Shown: positions 60,080-64,000 of the stretch, piece by piece
How the letters are laid out: every line of letters begins with the position of its first letter
Position numbering within the stretch: position 1 is the stretch's first letter
Source of the DNA: Legionella sheltonii
Lineage (GTDB): Bacteria; Pseudomonadota; Gammaproteobacteria; Legionellales; Legionellaceae
Length of the DNA stretch: 64,000 nt
NCBI RefSeq assembly: GCF_026191355.1
Contig: NZ_JAPHOQ010000009.1
Span: 1 to 64,000, forward strand
Direction of reading: 5' to 3'
The notes under the pieces: generated by a model
What the model saw: only the letters and a program-made list of their open reading frames with translations
Databases searched by the model: none
Told to the model about the DNA's origin: nothing
Position numbers and translations under genes: made by a program

Positions 60080-60806
60080 CTCAATTTATGATAAAGCTAA
60101 AAAAACCATTTTTCTTATAAGTTGTTTGTGCTCAGGAATTGTTGGTGCAAGCACGGCTCCTTCGATCATCGCTTTTGAAGAAGGAGAGCAGTTTAATCTG
60201 ACCTTATCGAGTATTAACTTTAATCGTGTGTTTGTTGAAGGGGAATCGATCACTAAATTAAGTTACCCAGAGCATGCTATTACAGTAGATAAAAGTGAGA
60301 TGGATAGTCCCGAAAGCACGGATTCTTCGGTGTATATAAAGCCCAATTTTCAAGTTCCCATTACCCTGTTCCTAACTACAGATAAAGGACATCACGTATC
60401 ACTTACCTTGACACCTGATGAATCGGTTGGAAAAACCTTAAGACTTGTGCCTCGCGCTCAAACAAAATTGAAATTTGTGAAACTGGATACCCCTGATGCC
60501 AGCGAAGTAGATGAGGCAATCGCTGCCATGAAAGCAGGGGAGACTCCCAAAGAATTTAATGAGAAATGGGTTATTCCAAGTCCTTTTTACATTAAAAAAA
60601 ACATTAAGGTAACTCTTGAAAAGCAATATCAGGGTAAGCGTTTCACGGGCTATGTCTATCGGCTAGAAAATACATCAAATCATGAACTAGCGCTTACAAC
60701 AGCCTTATTTGCCCATAAGGATGCGGAGTCCCTGTCATTAAGTGATGAGGCACTCCCACCTAAAAAAATCGCTTATTTATACGGGTTATACAGCAATCAG
60801 GGATAA
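60072..60806 (+). CDS. traK: Conjugal transfer protein TraK (secretin-like)
   Basis: The product (244 aa from ATG 60072, GGAG upstream) has a signal peptide (KKTIFLISCLCSGIVGAS) and the periplasmic beta-domain of TraK (FNLTLSSINFNRVFVEGESI). TraK forms the outer-membrane ring with TraB and TraV. Confidence 0.88.
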   Translation: MTNSIYDKAKKTIFLISCLCSGIVGASTAPSIIAFEEGEQFNLTLSSINFNRVFVEGESITKLSYPEHAITVDKSEMDSPESTDSSVYIKPNFQVPITLFLTTDKGHHVSLTLTPDESVGKTLRLVPRAQTKLKFVKLDTPDASEVDEAIAAMKAGETPKEFNEKWVIPSPFYIKKNIKVTLEKQYQGKRFTGYVYRLENTSNHELALTTALFAHKDAESLSLSDEALPPKKIAYLYGLYSNQG

Positions 60807-60846
60807 ACCAGGAGCTGCTTAAAATGAGTTGGAAGGAGAGTAGGTA

Positions 60847-62313
60847 ATGTTTAAAAAAATAAAACAATGGTTGACGCTAAAGCCTCAAAACGCCAATAAG
60901 CTCGCTAAAAAGGAACAATTGAAGCATGCAGCCATTCTATTACTGGTGGGTGGCGCGTCCTATGGATTTTATTGTTACTCATCGGCTGAGAAAAAAAAGC
61001 CAATCCACCAGGAAGAAGCTTCGTTCGAGAGTATTTTTGAAAGTACTTTTAACCAGGGCAGTGACGAAGCACTCCTTCTGCAACAGCAGCAACAAATTGA
61101 TTCTTTAAAAGAGTTAGTGGCAGAACATCATAAAAAACAGCAGGAAGCAGCACCTGTGAACACAGAAAATTCGGAAACAAAAGCCTTGATGCAGGCTATG
61201 AAAGTGCAGCTTGCACACCTTGAAGAAGAAAATAAAAAAATGAACGAACAATTACAGGTTGCACTGGTTTCTAGCCGTAAGCCTAGCCTGGTCACCGTTA
61301 GGCCGACAACTCGTCAAGAGATGGAAGCACAGCAAAAGAAAAAGCATCAGGCAGAGCGCGAACTGCTGGCAAAATCAGGACTGGAAACAGTGCAATTTAA
61401 CAACCGGAAGAAAAGAAACAGGGATGTACGAACCGCTAAAAATTACGTTTGGGCGGGAACCTTTGTTGAAGGGGTGTTGCTGACTGGGGTTTTAGGTGAT
61501 GCAGGAATAAACGGCTCAAAAAATATGGGAACTGCTTTAATCCGCCTTACCAGCGGAGGAATCATGCCCAACAACCAGCATTCTCATTTGGAAGACTGTG
61601 TCGCACTGGTATCTACTTATGGTGATTTATCAGGAAGTTCCGTGGTGATGCATTTAGAAACACTGTCTTGCGCAGGAAACAACATCAATTTTGAACAAAA
61701 GGCCTACGGCTCTGTATTTGATTTGGATGCCATGCAGGATTTACGCGGAACTTCCATTTTAAAAACAAAACCTCTGTTAACCTATTCGGCAGCGGCAGGC
61801 ATGCTGGCAGGATTTGGTGATGGTTTAAAGAATTTAAATACCGCTCAAACAATCAATCCAGGGGCTGGCACCATTACGACCTATGGGCAGGCATCAACCC
61901 TTGCTCAATCGGCTGCTGGTGGTGCGCTTAGTAATCCTGCCAATCGTATTTCAGATTATGTAATGCGCATTGCCGATATTTACCATCCACTGGTTGTGGC
62001 ACGTGCGGGTCGTCGTGTTTCAGTTTTATTTACTAAAGGCTTTTGGATAGACAAAGAACATCAGGTGTATGAGTCAGGACGAGCCATCAATGAAGGACGT
62101 GCCCAAAACGAGTCTGGGGTTACAACCACTGTAAGCCGTGCCTATGAATTAAATACACACCCAGTGAATGGCGCTTCATTGATGCAGTCCAATAATCAAG
62201 AGCCCATGGTTCAAACCGTTAATCCTGTTGAGAATCCACTATTAAATCAACCAGGACAACCCACTACCCCATTATTTTCAACCGTACAAAATGAGGAGCC
62301 ACTTCATGATTAA
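60847..62313 (+). CDS. traB: Conjugal transfer protein TraB (VirB10-like)
   Basis: The 488-aa product has one membrane segment near residue 35, a coiled coil with many Gln, and the VirB10-like C-terminal beta-barrel (YVWAGTFVEGVLLTGVLGDAG, AGRRVSVLFTKGFWIDKEH). It spans the envelope and links the coupling machinery to the channel. Overlaps traV. Confidence 0.92.
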   Translation: MFKKIKQWLTLKPQNANKLAKKEQLKHAAILLLVGGASYGFYCYSSAEKKKPIHQEEASFESIFESTFNQGSDEALLLQQQQQIDSLKELVAEHHKKQQEAAPVNTENSETKALMQAMKVQLAHLEEENKKMNEQLQVALVSSRKPSLVTVRPTTRQEMEAQQKKKHQAERELLAKSGLETVQFNNRKKRNRDVRTAKNYVWAGTFVEGVLLTGVLGDAGINGSKNMGTALIRLTSGGIMPNNQHSHLEDCVALVSTYGDLSGSSVVMHLETLSCAGNNINFEQKAYGSVFDLDAMQDLRGTSILKTKPLLTYSAAAGMLAGFGDGLKNLNTAQTINPGAGTITTYGQASTLAQSAAGGALSNPANRISDYVMRIADIYHPLVVARAGRRVSVLFTKGFWIDKEHQVYESGRAINEGRAQNESGVTTTVSRAYELNTHPVNGASLMQSNNQEPMVQTVNPVENPLLNQPGQPTTPLFSTVQNEEPLHD

Positions 62314-62533
62314 ACCTCTATTTTTATTGAGTACCCTTTTCTTAGTGTCGCAGTTATCTGCCTGCTCCAAATCCATCCTGGACAACGAGGATGCCAGATG
62401 CCCCTTTGCTGACAGGGGTGGTTGTCAAAGCATGGAGATGGTGAATCGCATGGTACAGGAAAAACGCTACACACCCGATGGTCAATTCGTGCAGCAGGCA
62501 AAAAGCCAGGCTCTTTATTCAGGTTATAAGTAG
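62306..62533 (+). CDS. traV: Conjugal transfer lipoprotein TraV (short form)
   Basis: The 75-aa product has a lipobox (SQLSACSKS) and the conserved CPFADRGGCQSMEMVNRM segment. This is shorter than F TraV (171 aa); the short version is usual in elements of this type, but truncation cannot be excluded. Confidence 0.8.
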   Translation: MIKPLFLLSTLFLVSQLSACSKSILDNEDARCPFADRGGCQSMEMVNRMVQEKRYTPDGQFVQQAKSQALYSGYK

Positions 62534-62561
62534 GCGCTGACCAGTTCACAGGAGAGAAGCC

Positions 62562-64000
62562 ATGTTTACAAACGCTATAGAATGGGTCCAAGATACTTAT
62601 GAGTTGCTAAAGGAGACCTGGAATGACAAAGGGCTAACGGGCAATGATCTCGATTTTGACCTCAAGGCACATCAATATCCTTCGTTTACTGAAAAAATAC
62701 TGCCTTATCAATATTTTGATGAGGAATCGAAGCTGTTTTTTAACGAATACAACGCAGGATTAATTTATCGCATTATTCCTTTAACAGGTGCGAATGAACA
62801 CATAGCGGAACAACTGGATACGCTGCTTCAATCTAAAGTATCGCATGAGTTCACCTTGCAGTTGATTTGCGTCAAACACAATCAAGTTGGGAATGATATT
62901 GAAGCGTTTACTTCCCAGTTTGCAAAAAGCGAATTTGAAAATTTAAGCCTGTTAGGAGATAACCTTAAGGCCTTTTATCAGAAAGCCGCCATCCATGGTT
63001 TTAAAACCAACACGATGCTTTCACCGCGATTAACGCATACAGATTGCTATATCGTTATTGATAAAATCAAAAAAGAATCCGAGAGTGATTTAAAAGCCTG
63101 TTTTGGCCAGTTTCGCGTTTCGTTTGAAGCCTCCTTAAGTGCTGCAAAAATTGGATTCAAGCAAGCAGATGCAACTGATTTTTTGCATTTGCTTCATTTT
63201 TATCTGGATAATTGTCCTGATGTCATTACTCCACGCCCTGTAATTTATGATAAAACCAAGTTACTCAAAGAGCAGGCACTGTCTCATGACTTTGATATTG
63301 AATTTAAAAATAATGAAGTAGTGATTAAAGGGGTTAATGAATCTGGGCGTGCTTATGAAACAGTAGTCACTGTTCTGACCATTGATCGTCTGCCTCGCCA
63401 GTATTGTTTATGGGAGAACATTAATAATACCAGCAATATTTTTCATCCTGATAAAAGAATATCCTGCAATCACATCATTTCAGTCATCTATCTGGTCGAA
63501 GAGCAAGGACGTGCTCAGGGTAGGGCGAATCGTAAAACCCGTGATTTGGATAAAAAATCTAAAAGTGATTACGCATTAAATGTGGCGGGAACGGAGGAGC
63601 AGGCACGGGTATGGCGTACTTTTCGTGATGATTTATCCTCTCAGAAGACTCGTTCTGTAAAGATGCTTTATAATGTGGTTCTTTTTTCAAGACCTCATGA
63701 GAAAGAGCGTGATGTAGAAGCTGCTCGCACAGTATTTGCGTTTAATGACATTAAACTGGCATTGTGTAAACGCATGCAATGTCCCTATTTTTTAGTCTCG
63801 ATGCCGTTTTTTTTCACAGGAAATCTGGTTAAGGATTTTTCTCTTCCCACAATGATGTGGCCAATTTCTTCATGGAATGCAACTCAATACATGCCCATTC
63901 TTTCTGACTGGCGCGGAGTAGGCAGGGGTATCTTGTTACCTACCATGCGCGATCAATTCGCCTGCATCGATCCCTTCTCTGGTGTATTTGGCAGCAATTA
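62562..64000 (+). CDS. traC: Conjugal transfer ATPase TraC (VirB4-like), N-terminal part
   Basis: About 480 residues are present; the frame is open to the window edge. It begins MFTNAIEWVQDTYELLKETW and has the TraC N-terminal domain (FNEYNAGLIYRIIPLTGAN) and the segment QYMPILSDWRGVGRGILLP that precedes the Walker A motif (the latter lies beyond the window). GGAGAG precedes the ATG. Confidence 0.9.
   Translation, partial: MFTNAIEWVQDTYELLKETWNDKGLTGNDLDFDLKAHQYPSFTEKILPYQYFDEESKLFFNEYNAGLIYRIIPLTGANEHIAEQLDTLLQSKVSHEFTLQLICVKHNQVGNDIEAFTSQFAKSEFENLSLLGDNLKAFYQKAAIHGFKTNTMLSPRLTHTDCYIVIDKIKKESESDLKACFGQFRVSFEASLSAAKIGFKQADATDFLHLLHFYLDNCPDVITPRPVIYDKTKLLKEQALSHDFDIEFKNNEVVIKGVNESGRAYETVVTVLTIDRLPRQYCLWENINNTSNIFHPDKRISCNHIISVIYLVEEQGRAQGRANRKTRDLDKKSKSDYALNVAGTEEQARVWRTFRDDLSSQKTRSVKMLYNVVLFSRPHEKERDVEAARTVFAFNDIKLALCKRMQCPYFLVSMPFFFTGNLVKDFSLPTMMWPISSWNATQYMPILSDWRGVGRGILLPTMRDQFACIDPFSGVFGSN

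Overview
The window reads as part of a conjugative plasmid (or plasmid-like integrative element) from a Legionella-type gammaproteobacterium. The evidence is the AT-rich base composition, the F-type (traL-E-K-B-V-C) transfer operon with short Legionella-style accessory genes, a Rep_3-type initiator with parA/parB and iterons, and a dense load of insertion sequences and resistance genes. The species assignment is inference from gene content; no rRNA or tRNA gene was seen.

Layout. (1) 1-7220: a serine resolvase gene (cut by the window edge) and a divergent parDE toxin-antitoxin pair are separated by a complete Tn402/Tn5053-like transposon (273-6568, perfect 5-bp target duplication GTAAA). It carries tniA-tniB-tniQ-res-tniR and a beta-lactamase-fold serine hydrolase as cargo. 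(2) 7296-14933: accessory genes of unknown function, a MazG-like hydrolase, and a small plus-strand regulon (12349, ardB at 12970, DUF932 at 13771). Its three members each have the same promoter/operator cassette. (3) 15108-19244: an IS407-like IS inside a small membrane-protein gene, a ribbon-helix-helix gene behind three TATGCA-N4-TGCATA operators, and truncated sterol-desaturase and Tn3 transposase genes. (4) 19245-39931: two apparently identical IS66-family elements in direct orientation bracket about 15.8 kb. That interval holds an IS-disrupted gene, an IS3 element, a DEDD exonuclease, a tyrosine recombinase with a WGR-domain partner, a complete arsenic operon (arsR-arsI-arsC-acr3-second permease), a mercury operon (merR-T-P-A), a DUF3800 gene with a structured candidate RNA behind it, and a serine resolvase. 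(5) 40150-44722: a lipoprotein, recX, a second small tyrosine recombinase, a DUF4062/ATP-binding gene killed by one in-frame stop, and a ParB-like gene. (6) 44744-48698: the replication/partition core, with iterons on both sides of parA-parB-rep and two perfect 18-bp palindromes between parB and rep. (7) 48716-52004: a LOG-family gene, a POT/MFS transporter and two winged-helix or HTH proteins. (8) 52190-58100: a tightly packed six-gene operon encoding an unrecognised 420-aa protein, an ATP-grasp ligase, a ThiS/MoaD-like sulfur carrier, an E1/ThiF-rhodanese fusion, a YcaO and a TfuA. (9) 58214-64000: the start of the F-type conjugation operon, running off the right edge inside traC.

The most unusual part is region 8. 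It looks like a self-contained sulfur-transfer and backbone thioamidation (or azoline-forming) pathway: the rhodanese-E1 protein would charge the sulfur carrier as a thiocarboxylate, and YcaO-TfuA would use that sulfur on a substrate built or tailored by the ATP-grasp enzyme. No precursor-peptide gene is visible, so the substrate may be non-ribosomal or encoded elsewhere. The second notable system is the shared-operator regulon around ardB, which looks like a coordinated anti-restriction or plasmid-establishment module.
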